Shown piece by piece: positions 33,626 through 40,828 of a stretch of 64,000 bases of DNA. Position numbers and translations under genes: made by a program. Source of the DNA: Burkholderiales bacterium 67-32 (GTDB lineage Bacteria; Pseudomonadota; Gammaproteobacteria; Burkholderiales; Burkholderiaceae_B); contig MKUP01000007.1 of NCBI GenBank assembly GCA_001898625.1, forward strand, positions 182,627 through 246,626, given 5' to 3'. Position 1 is the stretch's first letter; every line of letters starts with the position of its first letter. The notes below the pieces were generated by a model. The model was not told the DNA's origin, did not search any database, and was given only the letters and a program-made list of their open reading frames with translations.

Positions 33626-34300
33626 CTAGCGCGCGCCGGCCTGGAGCAGGATGCGTTCGATGGCGGTGAAACCGCGCTGGCGGGCGTGCTGCAGCGGAGT
33701 GACGCCGTTGCCGTCGGCCAGATTCACGTCGGCATGGGCATCCACCAGCAGGCGCACGATGTCCGTGTGGCGGGCGCCGCCCGTGCCCAGGATGATGGCT
33801 TCGAGCAGCGCGGTCCAGTGCAGGTTGTTGACGTGGTTCACGTCCACGCCCGCCTTGATCAGCGTGCGGACCGTCTCGACGTGGCCGCGCTCGGCGGCCG
33901 GGATCAGCGCCGTGCCGCCGTAGCGGTTGGTGCTTTTCAGGTCGGCCCCGTGCGCCAGCGTCATCCGGAGGATTTCGTCGTGTCCCCGGGCGCCCGCGTA
34001 CAGGTAGGGACTGTCGTTGATGTTGTCCCTGGCGTTGACGTCGGCACCCGCGTCGATCAGGGCCCGGGCCGCATCAACGTTGTTGCGGTGGGTGGCGATC
34101 AACAGGGGAGTGGCGCCCGCGGCATCGCGCGCTTCGATGTCCGCCCCCTGGCCGATCAAGGTCCGGACCTCGGCGGCCGTGCCCCGTTCGGCGGCGGTGC
34201 GCAGCCGGCCGTCCGGGCTGGCGCCGTTCACGGGCGCCGACAGCGAGGCGAGCAAGGTCGCCGCGACCCCGAGGCGGATGGATAGGCGCTTCCACGGCAT
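33626..34300 (-). CDS. Exported ankyrin-repeat protein
   Basis: A 224-residue protein. It has a signal peptide ('LGVAATLLASLSAPVNGA') and five to six ankyrin repeats. The clearest are 'GADIEARDAAGATPLLIATH', 'GADVNARDNINDSPYLYAGA' and 'HADVNLADGNGVTPLQHARQ'. A periplasmic location is likely. Bacterial periplasmic ankyrin proteins often protect partner enzymes (for example AnkB with catalase), but no partner is nearby. Confidence 0.92.
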   Translation of the reverse strand: MPWKRLSIRLGVAATLLASLSAPVNGASPDGRLRTAAERGTAAEVRTLIGQGADIEARDAAGATPLLIATHRNNVDAARALIDAGADVNARDNINDSPYLYAGARGHDEILRMTLAHGADLKSTNRYGGTALIPAAERGHVETVRTLIKAGVDVNHVNNLHWTALLEAIILGTGGARHTDIVRLLVDAHADVNLADGNGVTPLQHARQRGFTAIERILLQAGAR

Positions 34301-34334
34301 GCGCGAGTCTCCTTGGATGGGTGGAGACCTGATG

Positions 34335-34496
34335 TTAAGCCGAGATGTTCCGTTCCAGCAGTTGCAGTGGAGGGATGAACAGCGTTGTGTTGCAGCCTTG
34401 GCATCGGAAAAGCCGCCGTCCCGGGATCAGCCGCATCCAGAAGCGCCTGGGCAGGCGCGATTTGCGTGCTTGGCACGAGCAAGGGCGAAAAAGCAT
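34335..34496 (-). CDS. Small zinc-ribbon-like protein (53 residues)
   Basis: A short frame with ATG at 34496 preceded by GAGGATGCC, encoding a basic protein. It has Cys6-x-Cys8 in 'RPCSCQARKSRLPRRFWM', then 'LIPGRRLFRCQGC' with Cys32-x2-Cys35, and a short hydrophobic end. The C-x-C...C-x2-C spacing with a conserved-looking 'R-R-x-W-M-R-L-I-P-G-x-R-L-F-x-C' core resembles small proteobacterial zinc-ribbon proteins of unknown function. It sits between the ankyrin gene and the sensor kinase gene, both on the same strand. Confidence 0.68.
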   Translation of the reverse strand: MLFRPCSCQARKSRLPRRFWMRLIPGRRLFRCQGCNTTLFIPPLQLLERNISA

Positions 34497-34562
34497 GGCA
34501 TCCTCGGAGCTGTCCCGGCCGCGTGCCGGAGTAGCAATTAGAGGGTAGGGCGAAGCTTGCGA

Positions 34563-36479
34563 CTATCCCGAGAAATGGGTAATCGGGGGCAAGTGGACCC
34601 GCAGGCGCGTGCCGCCCGCATTCGACTCGACCTCCAGCTGTCCGCCTATGCGGGCGATGCGGGCCCGCATGCTGCGCAGTCCGATGCCCGCCATGGAGCG
34701 GTCCGCCAGCTCGACGTCGAATCCCGCGCCATCGTCCTCGACGCTCAGCGCCAGCGCCCCATTGCTCGCGTCGGCCAGGGTCACGGCGATCGCGCTCGCG
34801 CGGCTGTGCTTGATCACGTTGGTCAGGGCTTCCTCCAGGAAGCGGGTCAGGGCGAGCAGGCGGGCGGTGTCCGGTTCGGCGGGCCAGGCCTGGGCGATCC
34901 GCCAGGTGCACCGGACTCCTTGTTCGTCGAACAGTTCGCCGAAGCGGCGGCGCAGCGGCGCGATCCAGTCCGTGGGCGAGGCCACGGCCGCCGGGACCGC
35001 CGCGAAGCTTTGGTCCAGGACCTGCCGCAGGTCGTCGCGCAGGCTTTTCAGGACCGACAGGTAATGCTGCGGCGGCAGCGTGGCGTCGCCCTTTTCCGCC
35101 ATGACGATGGAGCGCACCAGCGAGCTGCCCAAGCCGTCGTGCAGGTCGTGGGAGATCTGCAGCCGTTCGCTCAGCCGGGCATTGGCCACTTCCAGCTCGT
35201 GCTGCCGGCCCAGGGTGTGCGTGAGTTCCTGGCGGGCCTGGTCGACGTGCTCGGCCAGTTCGCGGTTGAACCGCTCGATGCGCCCGAGGGTGGTGGTGAA
35301 GCTCCAGGCCAGGACCAGGGCCATGCCTATCATCATCAGCGGAGCGGTGGCGGCCGTATAGCCGTGCACGTCGTCGATGATGCGCAGGAACGCCAGCATG
35401 TCGTGCGTGATGGCCACCAGGAAGCTCAGCATGCAGGCGGCCAGGAACAGGTGTTCGGGGCGGCGCGTGCGCAGGGCGTGCAACTGGAACTGCACGCAGG
35501 TTCCGACGAATACGCCGGCATACCCCACCGCCACGAGATAGAACACGATCTTGGGCTGAACCGGCCCCAGCGCCAGCAATGCCGCGCACACCGCGCCCGT
35601 GACGGTCCAGAGCGCCTTTTCCAGGCGGGGGAAGCGCTGGCCGCCGAAACGCCAGGCGAACATCGAGAAGGTGCTGCAGTAGATGGTGAAGATGAGGGTG
35701 ATCCAGGTGGACCAGCCGTGCGTGGTGGCGAACGGCCAGGGCGTCGCGACGACCGAGTTCAGGCCGAACAGCAGCCAGGCCAGCGAAGTCAGTGCATACC
35801 ACCCATAGGCTTGCTCATTGCGCCGCAGGAGCCAGACCACCAGGAAGAAGCAGCCCAGCGTGATGGAGATGATCAGGTTGATCTGCGGGAAGACGCGCCG
35901 CAGCAGCCATTCCCGTTCGTAGAGCGGACGGATTTCGTCGGGTGGGCCGATGTGTACCCCACCCAAACCGGAACTGTAGAGGTCGTAGCCCACCGCCTTG
36001 AACCACAAGATGTTGGTGCCGGCATGCAGCGCCGAAGGCGGCAGCAGGGAATAGCGCGGCATGTTCCAGCCGCGCGACAGGGGTTCGGCCAGGCTGTCGT
36101 CCGCCCAGAGCGGATCGTCGTTGATGCTTCCCGTGCCGGCCATCGACAGGTATTCGAGGAAGGCGGCCACGGGTTGGCCGGGGCAGTGCGTCCATTCGAC
36201 GCGATACCAGACCGTGCCGTCATGGCCGGGCCAGCGCGTCGACCAGATGTCGGGCAGGGTGACGGCCTCCCAGCCCGCGGCGGGCGGCGTGTCCGGGGCT
36301 TCGTTCGCGCGCGCGGCGCTGATGGAGGAAATCGCCGGACGGCAGGCGTCCGCGCGGACCGTGTCCGCCAGGCCCAGCCAGAGGGCCAGGACTACAGCAA
36401 GCCAAGCGAGCGCGCTTCGTGGATCGCGCGGGTGCGGGACGTGACCGCCAGTTTCCGGTAGATGTTCTTGATGTGGCAT
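34563..36479 (-). CDS. NarL-group sensor histidine kinase with 7TMR-DISM-like sensor
   Basis: A 638-residue kinase. Signal anchor, a periplasmic beta-rich sensor (about residues 45-185), then about seven membrane helices (200-395), a coiled segment, HisKA_3 with His447 in 'ISHDLHDGLGSSLV', and an ATPase domain ('EEALTNVIKHSRASA', 'EDDGAGFD'). The only plausible ATG (36479) lies 88 bases inside the upstream response-regulator gene, without a clear ribosome site. That suggests coupled translation or an unusual start. It phosphorylates the neighbouring regulator. The signal is unknown. Confidence 0.92.
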   Translation of the reverse strand: MPHQEHLPETGGHVPHPRDPRSALAWLAVVLALWLGLADTVRADACRPAISSISAARANEAPDTPPAAGWEAVTLPDIWSTRWPGHDGTVWYRVEWTHCPGQPVAAFLEYLSMAGTGSINDDPLWADDSLAEPLSRGWNMPRYSLLPPSALHAGTNILWFKAVGYDLYSSGLGGVHIGPPDEIRPLYEREWLLRRVFPQINLIISITLGCFFLVVWLLRRNEQAYGWYALTSLAWLLFGLNSVVATPWPFATTHGWSTWITLIFTIYCSTFSMFAWRFGGQRFPRLEKALWTVTGAVCAALLALGPVQPKIVFYLVAVGYAGVFVGTCVQFQLHALRTRRPEHLFLAACMLSFLVAITHDMLAFLRIIDDVHGYTAATAPLMMIGMALVLAWSFTTTLGRIERFNRELAEHVDQARQELTHTLGRQHELEVANARLSERLQISHDLHDGLGSSLVRSIVMAEKGDATLPPQHYLSVLKSLRDDLRQVLDQSFAAVPAAVASPTDWIAPLRRRFGELFDEQGVRCTWRIAQAWPAEPDTARLLALTRFLEEALTNVIKHSRASAIAVTLADASNGALALSVEDDGAGFDVELADRSMAGIGLRSMRARIARIGGQLEVESNAGGTRLRVHLPPITHFSG

Positions 36480-37054
36480 GCGGCGGTGTGGGGGGAGACG
36501 AACAACTGCTCGGCGATCTCGCGGTTGGTGTGGCCCTGGGCGACCAGCTCGAGGATTTCCTGCTCGCGCCTGCTCAGTGGCGCTTCGGCTGGTGCCTGAG
36601 CGGGCGAGGCGGGTGGGGGCAGCAGCGCCAGCAGGCGCCGGGCGACGAACGGGTCGATGGGCGCGCCGCCGCGCAGCACGCTGCGCAGCGACATGGTGAT
36701 TTCCAGGTCGTCGCGTTCCTTCAGGACATAGCCGGTGGCGCCCAGTTTCAGCGCCGCGAGAATGATGTCCTCGGTGGTGCAGGCCGAGACCACCAGGATG
36801 CCCGCCAAGGCATCGCGCTTATGCAGAATTTCGATCAGTTCCAGGCCGCTGCCGTCGGGTAGCCCCAAGTCGATCAGCGCGAGCGGGAAGGAGGCGCCGT
36901 TGTCGAGGTGGAAGCGGGCCTCGGCCAGGGTGGCGCAGCAGACCAGCGCGTTCGAGGGGTAGCCGAGGCCGGCGAGGAGACGCAGAATCCGTTGGCGTAT
37001 CAGAGGTTCATCGTCGACGACGAGAACGGGGGCGGAAAGAGGGGGGTCTGTCAT
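36392..37054 (-). CDS. NarL/FixJ-family response regulator
   Basis: A 220-residue regulator. The receiver has the acidic pair in 'LVVDDEPLIRQ', phospho-acceptor Asp62 in 'LALIDLGLPDGSG' and Lys in 'GYVLKERDD'. The LuxR-type HTH is 'LSRREQEILELVAQGHTNRE' followed by 'IAEQLFVSPHTAACHIKNIY'. It forms an overlapping two-gene unit with the sensor kinase downstream. The next genes upstream are convergent-facing or separated by a terminator, so the targets are not evident. Confidence 0.95.
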   Translation of the reverse strand: MTDPPLSAPVLVVDDEPLIRQRILRLLAGLGYPSNALVCCATLAEARFHLDNGASFPLALIDLGLPDGSGLELIEILHKRDALAGILVVSACTTEDIILAALKLGATGYVLKERDDLEITMSLRSVLRGGAPIDPFVARRLLALLPPPASPAQAPAEAPLSRREQEILELVAQGHTNREIAEQLFVSPHTAACHIKNIYRKLAVTSRTRAIHEARSLGLL

Positions 37055-37172
37055 GGGGGGCGGGGCGGGCGGGTTTGAGCTTGCCGTCGGCCGGACCTCG
37101 CGGGCAGGCCCCTCGATTGTAACACAATGTTGTAAAGTTGCAAATGATGAGGAAAGGTCGCTTGACGCAAAA

Positions 37173-37215
37173 CGGCCGCGCCGGCAGGTCCCGATGGAAC
37201 CTGCCGGCGCGGCCG
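37173..37215 (-). terminator. Strong intrinsic terminator of the Bug/prpF-like unit
   Basis: CGGCCGCGCCGGCAGGT is followed by a 9-base loop and its exact complement, a 17-bp perfect stem. On the minus strand it is followed by TTTTG. It starts 20 bases after the stop of the PrpF-family gene at 37235. Confidence 0.85.
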
Positions 37216-37234
37216 TGCGTGAACGGGTTGGACG

Positions 37235-38326
37235 TCAGGCGTCTTGCCAGACCTCGGCGGGAATCAGCACGCTGCCCTCGAACAGCCGGCGGGCGGTGCG
37301 GATTACCGCGGCGCGCCGGATGGTCGGCGTGGCGCTGGCCAGATCCACGTCGAGGTCGATGGAAATCGTGCCGGACGGATGCTCGATTCGCACCACGCTC
37401 TGCGGCGGCGTGCTGTCCAGGCCCGAGAGCCGGGACGCGAGGGTGCCCGGCACGGCGCAGGCCGAGGCTACACACAACGCGCCGGTGACGGCGTGCGCGG
37501 GGTGGCAGGAGTAGGGCACGAAGTAGCGTGACGAAATCGTGCCGCCGTGCTGCGGTTCGGCCAGCAGCCCGATCTTGGGCACGACCGATGCGCTGACGTC
37601 GCCCAGGCCCATCAATTCACCCGCCTTGCGCCGGATGGCTTCCATCCTGGCGATTAGCGCGGTGTCGGCATCGAGCTCCTCGGCGCTTTCATGGCCGGTC
37701 TTGCCCAGTTGCTTCGCCGAGAACAGCACCATGGGCATGGCGACGTCTACGCAGCTGACCTCGATGCCGTCGATCACGTCCAGCGGCCGGCCGGTGGGCA
37801 GCAGCTTGCCGGTGATGGCACCGATGGCGCTGCGGAAATTCAGCTTGACGGGCGCGGCGGTGCCGGGCACGCCATCGATCGCCGCGTCGCCCGAGTAGGT
37901 CACCGAGCCGCCCGGCGTCTGGACGATGGCGTGGACTTCGGCTTGCGTGTTGACGTTGAAGATGCGCACGGTCGTCTCGTCGCCCTGCGCCGGCACCAGC
38001 CCGGCGTCGATGGCGAACGGTCCGACCGCGCCCAGGATGTTGCCGCAGTTCGGGCGCGTATCGACCAGGCGTTCGTTCACCAGGACCTGGGCGAACAGGT
38101 AGTCGACGTCTATGCCCGGGCGCTGCGAGGGGCTGATGATGGCGACCTTGCTGGTGAAGGGCGTGGCGCCGCCGATGCCGTCCACCTGGTAGGAATGGGG
38201 CGAGCCCATGGCGGCCAGCAGCACTTCGTCGCGCCGCGCCGGCTCGGATGGAAGGTCCGACGCAAGGAAGAAGGGGCCGCGCGAGGTCCCGCCCCGCATC
38301 ATGACGCACGGTATCTTCGTCTGCAT
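37235..38326 (-). CDS. PrpF-family (4-oxalomesaconate tautomerase-like) isomerase
   Basis: A 363-residue member of the PrpF / diaminopimelate-epimerase fold family. It shows 'CVMMRGGTSRGPFF', 'DVDYLFAQVLVNE', 'DTRPNCGNILGAVGPFAI' (active-site Cys region) and 'VPYSCHPAHAVTGALCVA'. PrpF proteins isomerise double bonds of aconitate-like acids; GalD-type relatives tautomerise oxalomesaconate. AGGTGG sits 7 bases before ATG 38326, which overlaps the end of the Bug gene. The preceding Bug gene and the sigma-54 promoter upstream make a two-gene transcript. Confidence 0.9.
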   Translation of the reverse strand: MQTKIPCVMMRGGTSRGPFFLASDLPSEPARRDEVLLAAMGSPHSYQVDGIGGATPFTSKVAIISPSQRPGIDVDYLFAQVLVNERLVDTRPNCGNILGAVGPFAIDAGLVPAQGDETTVRIFNVNTQAEVHAIVQTPGGSVTYSGDAAIDGVPGTAAPVKLNFRSAIGAITGKLLPTGRPLDVIDGIEVSCVDVAMPMVLFSAKQLGKTGHESAEELDADTALIARMEAIRRKAGELMGLGDVSASVVPKIGLLAEPQHGGTISSRYFVPYSCHPAHAVTGALCVASACAVPGTLASRLSGLDSTPPQSVVRIEHPSGTISIDLDVDLASATPTIRRAAVIRTARRLFEGSVLIPAEVWQDA

Positions 38327-38328
38327 GA

Positions 38329-39339
38329 TCATTCCACCTGGATCTTGGCGTCGGTCACGACGCGCTTCCAGACCGCCAGTTCTTTCTGGATCTGCGCCAT
38401 CAATTGTTCGGGCTTGCCGATGGCGGGTTCCTCGCCGTTGGCCTTCAATTGCTCCACGGTTTCCGGCAGCGCCAGCGCGACGTTCATTTCCTTGTTCAGC
38501 CGCTGCTGGATGTCGGCGGGCAGGCCCTTGGGGGCGATCAGCCCGTACCAGACGATCACTTCATAGCCCGGCACGCCGGCCTCGGCCACCGTGGGGATGG
38601 ACGGCTCGGCCTGGATGCGCTTGGGCAGCGTCTCGGCCACGACCTTCAGCCGGCCGTTCTTCATGTAGGGAAAGGCCGCGCCCGCGGTGCTGAAGAAGAG
38701 GTCGGTCTGGCCCGCCACGGTGTCGGTCAGGGCCGGGGCCGTGCCGCGATAGGGCACGTGGGTCATCTCGATGCCGGCGGTGCGCTGGAACAGTTCCGTG
38801 GCCAGGTGCGAGATGCCGCCCTGGCCGGACGAGGCGTAGGTCAGGCCGCCCTTCCTGGTCTTGGCGAGCTGGATCAGGTCGGCCAGGCTGTTGACCGGCA
38901 GCGTGGTCGGCACCGCGATCAGGAGCGGGCCGCGCGCGATCATGCCGATGGGCGTGATGTCCTTGATCGGGTCGAACTTGATCGGGTAGAGACTGGGGTT
39001 GACCGAGTAGCTGTTGGAAATCAGCGTGAGCGTGTAGCCGTCGGGATCGGCTTTCACGCCGGCTTCCACGCCCAGCTTGCCGCCGGCGCCGGCGCGGTTC
39101 TCGATCACCACGGGCTGGCCCAGCGCGTCGCCCAGGCGCCGGCCCAGGGTGCGGGCGATGGCGTCGTTGCCGCCGCCGGGGGCGAAGGGCACGATCAGCT
39201 TGATGGGCTTGGTCGGATAGTCGGCCGCCTGAGCGGCCTGCCACGAGGCGGCAGCCAGCGTGCCCAGCATCGCGGACAGCAGGGTACGGCGGAAAGCCTT
39301 GAACGCCGAACCGGCGCGAGGCGTGAGGGGGTACGTCAT
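38329..39339 (-). CDS. Bug-family TTT solute-binding protein
   Basis: A 336-residue receptor with a long signal region ending 'AAQAADYPTKPIKLIVPFAP' and the landmarks 'GQPVVIENRAGAGGKLGV' and 'DPDGYT'. ATG 39339 has GGAG 8 bases upstream. Preceded by a consensus sigma-54 promoter and followed by an overlapping PrpF-family gene. The ligand is probably an unsaturated di- or tricarboxylate acted on by the PrpF proteins, by inference. Confidence 0.95.
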   Translation of the reverse strand: MTYPLTPRAGSAFKAFRRTLLSAMLGTLAAASWQAAQAADYPTKPIKLIVPFAPGGGNDAIARTLGRRLGDALGQPVVIENRAGAGGKLGVEAGVKADPDGYTLTLISNSYSVNPSLYPIKFDPIKDITPIGMIARGPLLIAVPTTLPVNSLADLIQLAKTRKGGLTYASSGQGGISHLATELFQRTAGIEMTHVPYRGTAPALTDTVAGQTDLFFSTAGAAFPYMKNGRLKVVAETLPKRIQAEPSIPTVAEAGVPGYEVIVWYGLIAPKGLPADIQQRLNKEMNVALALPETVEQLKANGEEPAIGKPEQLMAQIQKELAVWKRVVTDAKIQVE

Positions 39340-39387
39340 GTAGGGGTCTCCGGGGACGGTTCTTGTGTCTGGATGGAAGAACTGTTG

Positions 39388-39403
39388 AGCAAGGCGCGTG
39401 CCA
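39388..39403 (-). promoter_or_regulatory. Sigma-54 promoter (-24/-12) of the Bug/prpF-like unit
   Basis: On the minus strand the sequence is TGGCACG-CGCC-TTGCT, an exact match to the sigma-54 consensus TGGCACG-N4-TTGCW. Transcription would begin near 39377, about 38 bases before the Bug start codon. The enhancer-binding protein gene lies at 40829. Confidence 0.85.
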
Positions 39404-39502
39404 TGGGCCGCGGCCGGCAGGGTGTCCAGGACCAAATCGTTGATTCGTATGGAGTTTCGAGGCACGGCGATGGTCCCGATAGCGCACCTCGAAAGGATGG
39501 AT

Positions 39503-39532
39503 GTTTCAATAATGTAACGTGTTTCGCTGAAA
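39503..39532. promoter_or_regulatory. Enhancer-type palindromes for the PrpR-like activator
   Basis: GTTTCA-ATAA-TGTAAC (39503-39518, one mismatch) and TTTC-GCT-GAAA (39522-39532) lie about 110 bases upstream of the sigma-54 promoter. They share the GTTTCA/TGAAA halves found upstream of the second sigma-54 promoter. Confidence 0.55.
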
Positions 39533-39537
39533 GGGCA

Positions 39538-40683
39538 TCAACGCCCGGCGGGCGCGTAGACCTCGCCCCGCATCAGCCGGCGCGCGGTGCGCGTGACGGT
39601 GGTGCTTGCGACGCGCGGCTGCTGCCCGCCGCTGACGGCGGCGCCCACGGGCAGCGAACCCGAGGCGTGGCCGATGACGATGTCGCGATCGTCCGTGGGT
39701 ACGCGGCCCAGTTCGGCGCCCAGGGTGCCCGGCAGGCGCACGCAGGCGGCCAGGCACATCGCGCCCGTCAGCGGCGTCGCGCGGTGAGGCTGGCCGGCCG
39801 AGAACATGCGGGCGGTGATGTCCACGTCCTGGGCCCGCAGCGAAGCGCCCGAGGGCAGCACCACGTCGGCGGGCGGCGACAGCAGGCACACCAGCGGCAG
39901 GTTGCGCAGGCGCGTGCGCGCCTCGTCCTCGGTGGCGAGCCCCATCAGGACGGCGGCGGCCACGCGCAATTCCTCGCACTGCCGGACCAGGTCCGGCCGC
40001 GCGTCGATCTGCGCCGCCGATTCCGTGCCGGCCAGGCCGAAGTCCGCGGCGCGCGCGAAGACCGTCGGGTTGGAGACGTCGATGCACGAGATCTCGATAG
40101 TGCCCACGCCGGGGATCGTCACGGTGTCGCGCGCGGCGCCGGTCGGGAACAGCTTGCCGGTCGTGGCGCCGCCGGGGTCCAGGAAGGACAGCCGGATGGG
40201 CGAGCCGGTGCCCGCCACGCCGGGCAGTACGAAGTCGCCGGCGACCGCGGCGCGGCCGCCGCTGAGCGCGAAATCGGCCACGATGATCTTGCCGGTATTG
40301 GTGTTGTGGATGCGGACCGAGGCACGGTCGCCTGATGTCCGCACCAGTCCTTCGTCCACGGCATAAGGGCCGATGGCCGCCGAGATGTTGCCGCAGTTGC
40401 CGCGGTACTGGACCAGCGGCGCGTCGATCGCGACCTGGCCGAAGGTGTAGTCCACGTCGGCATCGTCGCGCGTAGGCGCGCCCACGACGGCGATCTTCGA
40501 CAGCGACGAGATGCCGCCGCCCAGGCCGTCCAGTTGGCGCTTGCCGGGATCCGGGCTGCCCAGCGTGGCCAGGAAGACGTGGTCGCGGGCGTCGAGGTCG
40601 GCGGGCAGGTCGCGGTCGTGGAAGACCAGGGCGCGGCTGGTGCCGCCGCGCATGTAGACGGCTGGATAGGCTGCTTGGGGCAT
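39538..40683 (-). CDS. PrpF-family isomerase, second paralogue
   Basis: A 381-residue PrpF homologue: 'AVYMRGGTSRALVFHDRDLP', 'DGLGGGISSLSKIAVVG', 'YRGNCGNISAAIGPYAVDEG' (active-site Cys) and 'HRATPLTGAMCLAACVRLPG'. It is clearly divergent from the paralogue at 37235, so the two probably act on different isomers or at different steps. GGAG precedes ATG 40683. It is transcribed from its own sigma-54 promoter and divergent from the PrpR-like activator. Confidence 0.9.
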   Translation of the reverse strand: MPQAAYPAVYMRGGTSRALVFHDRDLPADLDARDHVFLATLGSPDPGKRQLDGLGGGISSLSKIAVVGAPTRDDADVDYTFGQVAIDAPLVQYRGNCGNISAAIGPYAVDEGLVRTSGDRASVRIHNTNTGKIIVADFALSGGRAAVAGDFVLPGVAGTGSPIRLSFLDPGGATTGKLFPTGAARDTVTIPGVGTIEISCIDVSNPTVFARAADFGLAGTESAAQIDARPDLVRQCEELRVAAAVLMGLATEDEARTRLRNLPLVCLLSPPADVVLPSGASLRAQDVDITARMFSAGQPHRATPLTGAMCLAACVRLPGTLGAELGRVPTDDRDIVIGHASGSLPVGAAVSGGQQPRVASTTVTRTARRLMRGEVYAPAGR

Positions 40684-40712
40684 CGAAGTCTCCGAATGGG
40701 ATGGCCGCCTGT

Positions 40713-40728
40713 TGCAAGGCCCATGCCA
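40713..40728 (-). promoter_or_regulatory. Sigma-54 promoter (-24/-12) of the second prpF-like gene
   Basis: The minus-strand sequence TGGCATG-GGCC-TTGCA differs from the sigma-54 consensus at one base (T for C). GG and GC are exactly spaced. Predicted start of transcription is near 40702, about 20 bases before the ATG. Confidence 0.82.
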
Positions 40729-40780
40729 GCCGGCGCTCGCGGTGGGGGAGCCCGGCGCGGCGTGGTAACGGGCAGGGTGT

Positions 40781-40818
40781 GTTTCACCGGATCTCGTGTT
40801 CGTGTTTCAATATTGAAA
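40781..40818. promoter_or_regulatory. PrpR-type upstream activating sites
   Basis: TTTCAATATTGAAA (40805-40818) is a perfect 14-bp palindrome directly before the activator's ribosome site. A half-site GTTTCA is at 40781-40786. They lie about 60-100 bases upstream of the divergent sigma-54 promoter, the normal distance for enhancer sites, and could also mediate autoregulation. Confidence 0.65.
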
Positions 40819-40828
40819 AGGAGTGAAC

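Noticed and set aside
34345-34548. A 67-codon plus-strand frame in the gap before the sensor kinase
   Set aside because: The opposite strand of the same DNA encodes a better candidate with a ribosome site and cysteine pairs; the plus frame shows no recognisable pattern.
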